Shown one piece after another: positions 37,571 to 49,186 of a stretch of 64,000 nt of DNA. A program made the translations under genes and the position numbers. Below the pieces are notes generated by a model. That model made no database searches. It was not told the DNA's origin and saw nothing but the letters and a program-made list of their open reading frames with translations. The stretch's first letter is position 1. The number at the start of each line of letters is the position of its first letter. Source of the DNA: Owenweeksia sp. (GTDB lineage Bacteria > Bacteroidota > Bacteroidia > Flavobacteriales > Schleiferiaceae); contig NZNV01000034.1 in NCBI GenBank assembly GCA_002695025.1, forward strand, positions 1 through 64,000, given 5' to 3'.

Positions 37571-38429
37571 ATATAAACGAATTGCCCTCTTTGGGTGGGT
37601 TTTTCTGGCGTATTTTATAACAGGCTGTAACTGGCTGGTAAATTCCAACGAAGAAAAAAAGGAGCCGGTAGCTCGTGTATACGATCGTTATTTATACCGA
37701 GAGGATATTGAGGATATTGTGCCTCCGGGACTTTCAGGAAGCGACAGCCTGGCCTTTATACAGAATTACATCAGCGTATGGGCCAAGGATCAGCTTATGT
37801 TGTATAAGGCAGAATACAACCTCACCGAAAATCAAAAGGACTTTGACCAGCAGATCACTAATTACCGGAATGATCTGCTGAAGTTTGCTTACCAGCAGGA
37901 ATATGTACGCCAGAACCTGGACACGGCTATCTCCGACTCAGAGATAGAAGATTACTACGAGCAACACGGTGATAATTTTGAGTTGCGGGAAAACATTTTA
38001 AAGGCCCGTTATCTCATCGTCAATACCGATGCGCCCAAACTGGACAATGCCAGGAACTGGTTCCGTTCCGATAAACCGGAGGATTTTCAGAAAGCCAAAG
38101 AGTATGCCCTTAAATATGCCAGCGAATTTGCGTTGGAGGACACTTCGTGGGTAAGCTTTGATAAACTGGCCTCACGGTTCCCGATCGAAACCTATAACCA
38201 AAGTGAGTTTTTGGCGAATAATAAATACGTGGAAATAACCAAAGGTGGCAAATTATATTTGCTGAAGATCGTTAGTTATAGGATCAAGGAAGGAAACTCG
38301 CCATTGGCCTATGTGAAGGAGGTGATTCGGAATATACTGATCAACCAGCGCAAGCTTGAGCTACTGGCCAGCCTGGAGAAAAATCTTTTGGAGGATGCCC
38401 TCGAAAAAGAAGAATTTGAAACTTATTAG
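37554..38429 (+). CDS. Lipoprotein related to PpiC/SurA chaperones (lacks an obvious parvulin domain)
   Basis: This 291-residue protein has a lipoprotein signal (ALFGWVFLAYFITGC, lipid-anchored Cys near residue 25) and a helical body with SurA-like peptide-binding character: VARVYDRYLYREDIEDIVPPG, IQNYISVWAKDQLMLYKAEY, SDSEIEDYYEQHGDNF. No complete rotamase domain is visible, so it may hold clients without isomerase activity. The start is TTG at 37554, inside the previous gene; no ATG lies before the signal sequence. It ends 1 base before surA, supporting joint function. Confidence 0.75.
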   Translation: MSSKDRYKRIALFGWVFLAYFITGCNWLVNSNEEKKEPVARVYDRYLYREDIEDIVPPGLSGSDSLAFIQNYISVWAKDQLMLYKAEYNLTENQKDFDQQITNYRNDLLKFAYQQEYVRQNLDTAISDSEIEDYYEQHGDNFELRENILKARYLIVNTDAPKLDNARNWFRSDKPEDFQKAKEYALKYASEFALEDTSWVSFDKLASRFPIETYNQSEFLANNKYVEITKGGKLYLLKIVSYRIKEGNSPLAYVKEVIRNILINQRKLELLASLEKNLLEDALEKEEFETY

Positions 38430-38430
38430 A

Positions 38431-39775
38431 ATGAAGATACGTATTGCAGCACTACTGATGATATTGAGTCCTGCAGCCTGGGCCCAGGCTGAGTTGGTAG
38501 ATGGAGTAGTGGCCGTTGTAGGTAAGAATATTGTACTGAAATCCAATATTGACAGCCAGTTCAAAAACCTGAAAGCACAAGGCCTCAGTGAAAATGAATC
38601 TGAGAAGTGCCGCATATTTGAAGAAATACTCTTTGAAAAACTATTGCTTCATCAGGCCGAAATTGACAGTATAGAGGTTTCGGATGAAGAAGTAGACCTG
38701 GCTATTGACCGCAGGATCGATGTATTTGTGCAGCAAATAGGAAGCCGCCAGAAACTGGAACAGTACTACAAGAAGTCCATTGTGGAGATAAAAGAGGAAA
38801 TGCAGCCCTTTATCCATGACCAGATGGTAGCCCAGAAAATGCTGAGAGAAGTTACCAAGGATATTGAAATTACGCCTTCGGAGGTGCGTGAATTCTACAA
38901 TAGTATCCCGGAGGATAGCCTTCCGTTGATCAATTCGCAGATCGAATATGCCCAGATTATCAAGTACCCTGAAATAAGTGCAGAGGCACGCCAGGATGCT
39001 ATAGACCGCCTGAATGAGTTGCGCGAGCGTATCGAAGATGGCTCCTCCTTCAGTACTATGGCGGTATTGTACTCTGAAGATCCGGGTTCAGCCAAGAACG
39101 GTGGAGAATACCTGGGTATTAAAAGAGGACAGTTTGTAAAGGAATTTGAAGCGGTGGCTTTTAACCTGAAAGTTGGTGAGGTGTCCGAACCCTTTAAGAC
39201 GGAAGAATACGGTTATCACATCGTACAATTACAAAAGCGTAGGGGAGAGGAGCTGGATCTTCGTCATATCCTTATAAAGCCCAAGGTGTCACAGGAAAAC
39301 CTGGAAAAGGCACAATCCGTGCTGGATAGTGTGCGAAACCTCATACTCAACAAGGAAATGAGTTTTGAAGAGGCGGCTGAGAAATTCTCTGATGACGAAA
39401 ACTCCAAACTCAATGGTGGTTTGGTGATGAACCCCCAGAGCGCAGATACTCGTTGGGAAACCGGCCAGTTGGATAAGAGTATCTTTTATGCCGTGGAAAA
39501 ACTGGAGATTGGTCGTATTTCTGAACCACAGTTTTTCCGCAGACCCGATAATAAAGAGGGATTCCGTTTGATCAAACTGATCAATAAAACGGAGCCTCAC
39601 CGGGCCGACCTGAAAACGGATTACCAGATCATACAGAATGTAGCCCGTCAGGAAAAAGAGAGTAAAGCAATCCAGAAGTGGATAGACGAGAAACTGAAGA
39701 CCACCTATGTAAGGGTGAATAACGAATATTTCAATTGCAATTTTGAGCGCAATTGGATCAAAAGATCATCACAAT

Positions 39776-39786
<11 letters not shown>
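38431..39786 (+). CDS. surA: Periplasmic chaperone / peptidyl-prolyl isomerase SurA
   Basis: SurA escorts outer-membrane proteins to the BAM complex. The 451-residue protein has a signal peptide (MKIRIAALLMILSPAAWAQ) and the SurA N-terminal start LVDGVVAVVGKNIVLKSNID. Two parvulin domains follow: about 165-270, with EDPGSAKNGGEYLGIKRGQF, and 270-375, with DDENSKLNGGLVMNPQSAD. The second is less regular. The frame is open further upstream, but ATG at 38431, right after the previous stop, gives the signal peptide. Its end overlaps moxR by 11 bases. Confidence 0.93.
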
Positions 39787-42429
<2,643 letters not shown>

Positions 42430-42437
42430 ATCTTATC

Positions 42438-44252
42438 ATGAAAGACGGAAAAATTGACATTAATACCATAATTGGGTTTTTGCTCATTGGTGGTATCCTG
42501 CTTTATTTCGGATATTTCAGTCAACCCGATACTCCTCCGCAGGATCAAACGATCGATCAGGCAGATTCTGTACAAGTAGTGGAAGAAACGCGTGAATTAG
42601 AGGAGGTAGACACCATAGTTCCGCTGGCCGATAGTCTCAAAACGCCCTCTATGTTCGGACCATTTGGTATGGCAGCCGATCCTGATGCGGAAGTAAAGAC
42701 CTATACCATTGAGAACGAAATTCTTGAAGTAGTTATTTCCAGCCGTGGAGGACAGGTGGTTGAAGCCCGTTTAAAGAATTACCAAACCTGGGACTCCCTG
42801 CCGCTTTACCTTATCAACCAGAATTCACGTTTTAACCTCACTCTTAATACCCCTGATAAGGATTACAATACGGCTGATCTTAACTTCAAGGGGAAACAAA
42901 GTGGTTCAGATCAAGTGGTAATGAGCCTTGCCGCGGAAGGCGGTGGCAGCCTGGAGTACCATTATAAGCTGGACCCGGATAATTATATGTTGCAGTGGGA
43001 TATCGTATCGGAGTCCATGGATGACTACATGGATGATACCGCTCTGCTGGCCTGGGAGATGAAAACCTTACGTCATGAAAAGAACGTAGAGAATGAACGT
43101 ACCGCAACGGCCCTGGAGTATCACTTTGCCAATGAAGATGATATGGATGATCTCTCGGTTTCTGGTGAGGACGAGGAGAAAGAAAGCAACATTCGGTGGG
43201 TAGCCTGTAAACAACAGTTTTTCTCTACCATACTCTGGAGTAAACGTGGGCAGTTTGATCAGGCTGAACTCAAATCACATGCGCTGGAGCAGGAAGATGT
43301 TACCAAGGTACTCTATGCGGGTCTAAGCCTCAATAAAGTAGGTGATGATGTGAACATGCCTCTGGGCTTATACCTGGGCCCCAATAAATATGATGTTCTG
43401 AAAGCGTATGATCAGGATTTTGATAAGCTTATCCCGCTGGGCTGGGGCATCCTGGGGTGGATCAACAGAGGTATTGTAATCAATATTTTCAACTGGCTGG
43501 AAGGTTACGGTCTTAACTATGGCCTTATCATACTGATCATAGCTTTGTTGATCAAATTGATATTGTTCCCCTTAACCTACAGCTCTTACCGTTCTATGGC
43601 TAAAATGCGAGTGCTGAAGCCAGAGATTGATGAGTTGAACGAGGAGTACAAGGATAAAGATCCTATGAAAAAGCAGCAGGCCACCATGCAGCTCTATCAG
43701 AAGGCGGGTGTAAATCCCCTGGGTGGATGTATCCCTGTATTGCTTCAGTTCCCAATTCTTATCGCCTTATTCCGCTTTTTCCCCGCGTCTATTGAATTGC
43801 GGCAGCAGTCCTTTTTATGGGCAGATGACCTTTCTACCTATGACTCTATATGGAATTTGCCGTTCAATATTCCTTTTTATGGAGATCACGTGAGTTTGTT
43901 TACCCTGTTGATGACCGTTTCCACGCTGATCTACACTTATATGAACCAGCAGCTTACCGGTCAAAACCAACAATATCCGCAGCTAAAGTATATGGTATAC
44001 CTAATGCCTATTGTATTTCTTGGGGTGTTCAATAACTATGCGGCTGGTTTGAGCTATTATTATTTTGTGGCCAACATGATCACTTTTGGTCAGCAGTTTG
44101 CCATACGAGCCTACATTGACGAGGATAAGATCCACGCTAAAATGCAGGAAAAGAAAAAACAACCTACTAAGGAAAACCGTTTTATGCGTAGAATGCGTGA
44201 ACTGCAGGAACAGCAGGAGCAAAATACCCGTCAGGGGCGCAGAAAAAAGTAG
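42438..44252 (+). CDS. yidC: Membrane protein insertase YidC
   Basis: YidC inserts and folds inner-membrane proteins, alone or with SecYEG. The 604-residue protein has an N-terminal helix (IIGFLLIGGILLYFGYF) and a periplasmic P1 domain (about 75-340). The conserved five-helix core starts near NWLEGYGLNYGLIILIIALL, with LFPLTYSSYRSMAKM and NPLGGCIPVLLQFPILIALF, and ends in a basic tail (QEQNTRQGRRKK). It is followed 4 bases on by a small lipoprotein gene. Confidence 0.97.
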   Translation: MKDGKIDINTIIGFLLIGGILLYFGYFSQPDTPPQDQTIDQADSVQVVEETRELEEVDTIVPLADSLKTPSMFGPFGMAADPDAEVKTYTIENEILEVVISSRGGQVVEARLKNYQTWDSLPLYLINQNSRFNLTLNTPDKDYNTADLNFKGKQSGSDQVVMSLAAEGGGSLEYHYKLDPDNYMLQWDIVSESMDDYMDDTALLAWEMKTLRHEKNVENERTATALEYHFANEDDMDDLSVSGEDEEKESNIRWVACKQQFFSTILWSKRGQFDQAELKSHALEQEDVTKVLYAGLSLNKVGDDVNMPLGLYLGPNKYDVLKAYDQDFDKLIPLGWGILGWINRGIVINIFNWLEGYGLNYGLIILIIALLIKLILFPLTYSSYRSMAKMRVLKPEIDELNEEYKDKDPMKKQQATMQLYQKAGVNPLGGCIPVLLQFPILIALFRFFPASIELRQQSFLWADDLSTYDSIWNLPFNIPFYGDHVSLFTLLMTVSTLIYTYMNQQLTGQNQQYPQLKYMVYLMPIVFLGVFNNYAAGLSYYYFVANMITFGQQFAIRAYIDEDKIHAKMQEKKKQPTKENRFMRRMRELQEQQEQNTRQGRRKK

Positions 44253-44256
44253 ACTG

Positions 44257-44730
44257 ATGAAAAAGGTGATTTTAGGAATAGGTGTTTTGGCTATTATGGC
44301 CGGATGCGCTACTAACAATGCTAAAGCACTGAAGAAAAAAAGCACGGAGTTTACCTTTGAGGTATCCACTACACCATGTTTCGGAACCTGTCCGGTATAT
44401 GACCTTACTATAAAGGAGAGCGGCCTGGCTGTATACAACGGTAAAAAGTTCCCGGAAACCAAGGGTGAATTGTTCAAGAACCTTCCGGATCAGGAAATGG
44501 ATAGTCTGAGAGATATCCTGGCCGGCAGCAATTTCTTTAAAATGGACAGTGTGTACAACGATCCCAGCGTAACGGATCTGCCCTCAACCACCATGACCCT
44601 TACTTTGGGCAGTGGGACCAGTAAAACGGTTATGGGACGTATTGGAACTCCAGAAAATTTTGATGCGATTAAGGCTTTTGTTGAAAGATTACGGCAAAGG
44701 AATTTCCCGCAACCCACCGATAAGAAATAA
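44257..44730 (+). CDS. DUF6438 lipoprotein
   Basis: This 157-residue protein has lipoprotein signal MKKVILGIGVLAIMAGCATN, with lipidated Cys near residue 17. The rest is a DUF6438-like domain, recognisable by STTPCFGTCPVYDLTIKESG near the front, where two cysteines could form a disulfide or metal site. Function is unknown. The frame remains open into yidC, but ATG at 44257 gives a proper lipobox. It is the last gene of the pyrG-yidC unit and is followed by a two-way terminator. Confidence 0.82.
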   Translation: MKKVILGIGVLAIMAGCATNNAKALKKKSTEFTFEVSTTPCFGTCPVYDLTIKESGLAVYNGKKFPETKGELFKNLPDQEMDSLRDILAGSNFFKMDSVYNDPSVTDLPSTTMTLTLGSGTSKTVMGRIGTPENFDAIKAFVERLRQRNFPQPTDKK

Positions 44731-44757
44731 AAAAAGCCACCTAAAAGGTGGCTTTTT
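44731..44757. terminator. Bidirectional Rho-independent terminator between convergent genes
   Basis: The arms AAAAAGCCACC and GGTGGCTTTTT pair over 11 bp around a 5-base loop, with A-rich bases to the left and a T-run to the right. It can serve the DUF6438 gene (plus) and the lipoprotein gene at 44778 (minus). Confidence 0.85.
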
Positions 44758-44777
44758 TATGGTTTTAAGGTCTTTTC

Positions 44778-45731
44778 CTAATCCTCCACTTCAATACCAT
44801 CTTTATCGCTGTAACTGTTTACGTACAGTTCAACTCCGGTGAAAGGATCTTTATACCAAACAACGGTAATAAAGTGAGGCTCAAATTTAAAGGGTATCTC
44901 CTCGCTTTTCAGGCGGGGCTTGCGGAAAAAGTGGCGGATAGGCGTATAACGGGTTCCGTATTTATCACCGGTAAAGAACTCACCACCCAGGGGGTTTATA
45001 TCTGCCAGGTTGGTCCCAAAAGGGTTCTTTTTGTTGAAATTCTTATAGACCACATTATTGTGGATGTAGGTGTCATTGACTCTGGCAACAATTTCTGAAG
45101 AGTCCAGTGAAGGTATGTCCCTGGTCCAGAAGCTACGTTTATCATCCTGGTTGATGACATCTGTAACGATAGGGAATCGCAGGTCTATCTCGCCATTTAC
45201 AATACCGGGAACTTCCAGTACCATATAAGTTTCAATGGTGAAGCGGTTGGATGAAGTATCTTTATAGAACTCAATCTTGGCATCCACAATCCAGGATGTA
45301 TCATTTTCAGTAACCTTATGAACTACGGAAATAACCGGCTTTTTAAGCTCTGCCAATTCAATTGCTTCCTGCATAACTTCAAAGTCCGTGTATACCTGGC
45401 CGTTCAGAAGAAAAGAAGGAGGATTGCCAAAATGCTTTAGAATTGAGTCTGCTGTAAAGGAATAAAAAGGATGGCCTACTCCTGCTACCATATTAAGATG
45501 GGTAAACAGATCACCATACTTATTCTCAAACTCTTTTGCCAGTATCTGACTTGTAATGGAAGATTGGGAACCCGGTGCGTAAGGCACCAGCATAAATGAA
45601 TTCGTTTTAGCCTCCAGTGTAAGGTTATCCGTAGGGTAAGGAGCTCCATTTCCACCACCATTTCCGTCATCCTTTTTACAGGACAAGGCCATCACGGTAA
45701 TAAGAAGTATAAAGGGAAATACTTTTTTCAT
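44778..45731 (-). CDS. Hypothetical lipoprotein
   Basis: This 317-residue protein has a lipoprotein signal (MKKVFPFILLITVMALSCKK, lipidated Cys near residue 18) and a glycine/asparagine linker (GNGGGNGAPYPTD). The body contains FMLVPYAPGSQSSITSQILA and FLLNGQVYTDFEVMQEAIELA. This order vaguely recalls the thioredoxin-like front half of Omp28-related proteins but without a CxxC pair; I do not assign it. The second half looks like a beta domain. I chose ATG at 45731, after a TATTTTTG promoter motif, rather than an open extension to 45800. Confidence 0.7.
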   Translation of the reverse strand: MKKVFPFILLITVMALSCKKDDGNGGGNGAPYPTDNLTLEAKTNSFMLVPYAPGSQSSITSQILAKEFENKYGDLFTHLNMVAGVGHPFYSFTADSILKHFGNPPSFLLNGQVYTDFEVMQEAIELAELKKPVISVVHKVTENDTSWIVDAKIEFYKDTSSNRFTIETYMVLEVPGIVNGEIDLRFPIVTDVINQDDKRSFWTRDIPSLDSSEIVARVNDTYIHNNVVYKNFNKKNPFGTNLADINPLGGEFFTGDKYGTRYTPIRHFFRKPRLKSEEIPFKFEPHFITVVWYKDPFTGVELYVNSYSDKDGIEVED

Positions 45732-45751
45732 AGGGTTTGTAATAATTTGGG

Positions 45752-45759
45752 CAAAAATA
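45752..45759 (-). promoter_or_regulatory. Putative -7 promoter element of the lipoprotein gene
   Basis: The minus strand reads TATTTTTG, 20 bases before the ATG at 45731. Its local context (TTAGTATTTTTGC) is the same as that upstream of guaB. Confidence 0.45.
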
Positions 45760-45893
45760 CTAAAAAACAACGCGTACCTAAGGTTCGTATTATTTCGCAT
45801 TTTGCCGGTGCAGTAAAGTCTTTACCGTAAAAACCTGAAATATACGATCTGCTGGTTTATTATCTTATCGTTAAAAACAGCCAAAGGGTTGGG

Positions 45894-46931
45894 TTATTCT
45901 TCCTTATCCTGCCCGGTTTGCACAAGGTCAATAAATACGGGTAAGTGGTCACTAAAACCTCCGTGGTACCGCATACCTATAAAGGTGCGGAAAGGTTTTT
46001 GGCCTGGATATTTATCGTCTGACTCTAAAAAGTGGTCTGCGCGGCATACTTGCGCCCGGTTACCGTAAACATCCACACCCTCATTATCCAGCAAAGCAGA
46101 ATTTACAATGATCTGGTCCAGGTAAGCCCATACCCCCTGGTAGCGGTGGCTACCCTCATTGGGGTCAAGTGCGGCCATCAGATTATACAGGGTGGCAGTT
46201 TGCGGTTTTTCCTCCGGTTTACGGGCGGCTAGTGTTTCCAGGAGACTGGTGTTGGTCCATTCATCGTTAAAGTCACCGGCTATAATGATATTGGCCTTGG
46301 CATTATAAGCCAGCAGGGAATCGGTTTTGTGTTTAACAATGGTTGCAGCCCTGATACGTTTGGGTTCACTTTGTTGCTGTCCTCCGTAGCGGCTGGGCCA
46401 GTGGCAGTAAAAAAGATGAATGGTATCGCTCTGGTAGATTATACCTTTCGCATACAGAATATCCCGGGTGGCAAAACCAGGGTCATCAGATAATGTAACG
46501 GGAACAGGTTTTGCCGATAAAAGGGTAAAACGCTCTTCCCGGTAGATCATGCCTACATCAATACCCCTGCGGTCCGGTGATTCAAAATGAACCACCCGGT
46601 AATGAAAAGGGGCCAGGGTAGGAGATTCAACCAGGTCCTGCAGCACCTGCCGGTTCTCAATTTCAGCCACGCCTACAATATCCGGAGCTTCCCATTCCCC
46701 AATGGAAAGTATGGCCTTGGCCATGCGGTTGGATTTTTCACGGTAACGGTAATAACTCCAGTAACGCTGGCCCTGAGGGGTAAACTCCTCATCGGCCTTC
46801 AGGCTATCATCTTCGGGATAAAAAAGGTTTTCAAGGTTATAGAATGCCACCCTAACTCTTTCTGCCTCCGCTTGCGAAAAGGCATGCGTTAGTGACAAAA
46901 GCAACAAACCCAAAATAGTGCACTGCTTCAT
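45894..46931 (-). CDS. Secreted endonuclease/exonuclease/phosphatase family protein
   Basis: This 345-residue protein has a signal peptide (MKQCTILGLLLLSLTHAFSQ) and an EEP-fold catalytic domain: RVAFYNLENLFYP (metal-site Asn/Glu), PDIVGVAEIENRQVLQDLV, GIDVGMIYREERF, IIAGDFNDEW and the C-terminal GGFSDHLPVFIDL with the conserved Asp-His pair. The fold covers nucleases and phosphoesterases; export to the periplasm or beyond suggests nucleic acid or phospholipid scavenging, which is inference. Its ATG overlaps the cheB stop as ATGA, so the two are co-translated. Confidence 0.88.
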   Translation of the reverse strand: MKQCTILGLLLLSLTHAFSQAEAERVRVAFYNLENLFYPEDDSLKADEEFTPQGQRYWSYYRYREKSNRMAKAILSIGEWEAPDIVGVAEIENRQVLQDLVESPTLAPFHYRVVHFESPDRRGIDVGMIYREERFTLLSAKPVPVTLSDDPGFATRDILYAKGIIYQSDTIHLFYCHWPSRYGGQQQSEPKRIRAATIVKHKTDSLLAYNAKANIIIAGDFNDEWTNTSLLETLAARKPEEKPQTATLYNLMAALDPNEGSHRYQGVWAYLDQIIVNSALLDNEGVDVYGNRAQVCRADHFLESDDKYPGQKPFRTFIGMRYHGGFSDHLPVFIDLVQTGQDKEE

Positions 46932-47506
46932 AGCGTGTTCAGGAATGTACTGATATCTTTAAGGGTCATCACTTTTGCCTGGGGTACGGCTTTAAGTGCC
47001 TCTTCAGGCATAGTACCTACTTGCGCTGTTTCAGGATCCTGAACGATGGTTAAGCCACCATTCTCCGCTATGCTCTGTAACCCTTTGGATCCATCAGCAT
47101 TGGCACCGGTAAGTACAATACCAATCACATCCGGGCCGTATATTTCACTGGCACTTACAAAGGATACATCAATGGAAGGCCGGCTGAAGTTAACCAGTTC
47201 ATCTACACTAAGCGAAATGGAACGATCGGATTCTATAAGCAGGTGGTAATTGGCGGGAACGAGGTAAACGTGTCCTGGTCGTATAAATTCTTTTTCCTCA
47301 GCCTCCTTTACCAACAGGTCTGTAGATGCCTGCAATACACCTTCCAGGTGACTCTTGACATTTTTAAGGCGGTGGATCACGATAATAATAGGCAGCCGAA
47401 AGCCAGGGTACACACCATGGAAGATAGTTTTAAGTGCGTGTATCCCACCGGCACTGGTACCTATAATGACCAGCGTCTCAGAGCTTTTGGTAAATTTTAC
47501 TTTCAA
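46928..47506 (-). CDS. cheB: CheB methylesterase catalytic domain protein without receiver
   Basis: CheB removes methyl groups from chemoreceptor glutamates. This 192-residue protein is only the catalytic domain, with Ser18 (GTSAGG), His45 (VIHRLKN) and Asp138 (LTGANADGS) in the right places. The N-terminal receiver domain that normally controls activity is missing. It overlaps cheR by 29 bases and no receptor, CheA or CheW gene is nearby. In Bacteroidota such CheB/CheR pairs often work with sensor kinases rather than flagellar chemotaxis, so the target is uncertain. Confidence 0.92.
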   Translation of the reverse strand: MKVKFTKSSETLVIIGTSAGGIHALKTIFHGVYPGFRLPIIIVIHRLKNVKSHLEGVLQASTDLLVKEAEEKEFIRPGHVYLVPANYHLLIESDRSISLSVDELVNFSRPSIDVSFVSASEIYGPDVIGIVLTGANADGSKGLQSIAENGGLTIVQDPETAQVGTMPEEALKAVPQAKVMTLKDISTFLNTL

Positions 47507-48326
47507 GATCTACGTCCTTTAACCGGCTTTTATTTTCATAAAAAATAATCGATTCCTTAGATCCGAGCCCGAGATAACCACCGGGTTTAAGGTGCATTTC
47601 AAGGTTATCGATGACTTTGTTTTGCAGGGTGCTCTTGAAATAGATCAGCACATTGCGACAGAGTATAAGGTCAAAATCAGGTTTTCCTTCCAGTGGGTCA
47701 AGCAGGTTATGGGTCTTGAATTCCACCTGCTCATGTAAAAAAGAATGGAAAATGGCATTTTCACCGTGGGTGGTGAAATACTTTTCCAGGTCAAACCGGC
47801 CGCCTGCATAAACGTAGGGTTTAAGGTAGGTGCTGATGTGACGTATTTTATAAGTGCGGCTTTTGGCCGTTTCCAGTATTTTCGAATTGAGATCAGTACC
47901 TATGATCCGGCATCGGGATAGCAGGTTTATTTCGTGTAATAATATGGTGAGGGAAAGGATCTCTTCACCGCTGCTGCATCCGGCTGACCATATCCGGATG
48001 GTATCCTGGTTTTGGAGGTTTTCAAAAACCTTTTTCTCCAGGGTGGTGTAAAAATGGGGATCACGAAACATTTCGGTTACGTTCACCGTGAATTTTTCTA
48101 TGAATACTTTGCGACCGTCCGGTTTACGGCTAAGAAAATTTTCCAGCTCACTTACGTCCTTAAGTCCGAATTCACTCAGCATCTTGGTAAGTCTCCTCCG
48201 CACCGAAGCTTCGGAATATTCGGTGAGATCCAGGTCATAAGCATCACGCAGAAATGATAATATCTGATCCTTTTGAGTAACACTTATGTAGTGCTTTTCA
48301 AGTTGAGAGTGTTGTAAAGTATTCAT
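47478..48326 (-). CDS. cheR: CheR-type protein-glutamate methyltransferase
   Basis: CheR methylates glutamates on receptor-like proteins using S-adenosylmethionine. The 282-residue protein has the all-helical N-domain, then NVTEMFRDPHFY, the SAM motif IWSAGCSSGEE, GTDLNSKILETAK and FDLILCRNVLIYF. The length is standard. No C-terminal pentapeptide-tether TPR is present. It is the first gene of a unit cheR-cheB-EEP, with an inverted repeat (48328-48346) directly upstream of its ATG. Confidence 0.93.
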   Translation of the reverse strand: MNTLQHSQLEKHYISVTQKDQILSFLRDAYDLDLTEYSEASVRRRLTKMLSEFGLKDVSELENFLSRKPDGRKVFIEKFTVNVTEMFRDPHFYTTLEKKVFENLQNQDTIRIWSAGCSSGEEILSLTILLHEINLLSRCRIIGTDLNSKILETAKSRTYKIRHISTYLKPYVYAGGRFDLEKYFTTHGENAIFHSFLHEQVEFKTHNLLDPLEGKPDFDLILCRNVLIYFKSTLQNKVIDNLEMHLKPGGYLGLGSKESIIFYENKSRLKDVDLESKIYQKL

Positions 48327-48327
48327 A

Positions 48328-48346
48328 AACTTAGGATGCCTAAGTT
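48328..48346. promoter_or_regulatory. Inverted repeat directly upstream of cheR
   Basis: AACTTAGG and CCTAAGTT form a perfect 8-bp dyad with a 3-base centre (ATG), ending 2 bases before the cheR start on the minus strand. It has the form of an operator or a leader hairpin; no regulator is identified. Confidence 0.4.
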
Positions 48347-48362
48347 AGCTAAGAAATTTAAA

Positions 48363-48378
48363 TCCTGTTAAAACAGGA
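48363..48378. promoter_or_regulatory. Inverted repeat directly upstream of the PAP2 gene
   Basis: TCCTGTT and AACAGGA form a perfect 7-bp dyad around AA, 7 bases before the PAP2 start codon. No T-run follows, so it is not a standard terminator. Confidence 0.4.
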
Positions 48379-48385
48379 CTCCTTC

Positions 48386-49186
48386 ATGAAAAAAATACTT
48401 GTAATATGCTTGATAACCATAGGTTTAAGCGAAGGTTGGGCACAGTCGTTATGCCATAGCTCCCCCGTATTTTACCTGGAAGACGGTTGGGAAGCTTTCA
48501 TACATACGGTAAAGGCACCTACCCGCTGGAAAACCCGTGAGTACATTATATTGGGTGTGGCAGCAGGGGGGATAGGTATTGCCGTTAGCCAGGATGAGGC
48601 TTTCCAGGATTGGATCATCCGTAATCCGGGTCCTGTAAAGGATGGCCTGGCCGATGTAGGGGAAGCTATGGGAAACGTCTATTATGTATCCGGGGCTATG
48701 GCGTTGAGTTATGGGGGTGCCTGCCTCTTCCGCCAGGAGCGCTTCAGTGAGGCGGTTTGGGTAACCACCAAGTCGGTTATTATCAGTGCATTGATCACCC
48801 ATACCCTTAAGAACATCATCAACCGGCAACGGCCATCGGAAGGGCAGTTTCCTGATGCGGACCAATGGTTTGAAGGACGGCCTTTTGAAAAGGAGAATAA
48901 ATCTTTTCCTAGCGGGCATACTACCACCGCTTTTGCTATAGCCAGCGGTCTATCACATTACTACCATGACCAGTGGTGGGTAGGAGCTGTGGCTTATCCG
49001 TTGGCTGGTTTAACGGCCTGGTCGCGGATGTATCATACTAAGCACTGGCTATCGGATGTACTGGCCGGGGCAGTAATTGGCACCTTTACCGGGAAGGTGG
49101 TTAATACCCAGGAAAACCTCAGGGTATCTGTTTTACCTTCTTCCTTTAACGGTTCTCTTCTTCTGGGGCTGCATTATTCTTTTTAG
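48386..49186 (+). CDS. PAP2 family phosphatase
   Basis: This 266-residue protein has a signal peptide or first helix (MKKILVICLITIGLSEGWAQ) and the three PAP2 phosphatase motifs: KNIINRQRP, FPSGHTTTAFA and SRMYHTKHWLSDVLAG, the last with the catalytic His. Such enzymes dephosphorylate membrane-lipid phosphates such as undecaprenyl diphosphate, phosphatidate or lipid A phosphates on the periplasmic side; the substrate is not determinable here. It is divergent from cheR across a 59-base gap with two palindromes, and its last 41 bases overlap the convergent propeller gene. Confidence 0.93.
   Translation: MKKILVICLITIGLSEGWAQSLCHSSPVFYLEDGWEAFIHTVKAPTRWKTREYIILGVAAGGIGIAVSQDEAFQDWIIRNPGPVKDGLADVGEAMGNVYYVSGAMALSYGGACLFRQERFSEAVWVTTKSVIISALITHTLKNIINRQRPSEGQFPDADQWFEGRPFEKENKSFPSGHTTTAFAIASGLSHYYHDQWWVGAVAYPLAGLTAWSRMYHTKHWLSDVLAGAVIGTFTGKVVNTQENLRVSVLPSSFNGSLLLGLHYSF

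Noticed and set aside
44778-45731. Omp28-family assignment
   Set aside because: Only a vague similarity in layout; no CxxC and no clear family segment.
46928-48326. Flagellar chemotaxis locus
   Set aside because: No receptor, CheA, CheW, CheY or flagellar genes in the window.
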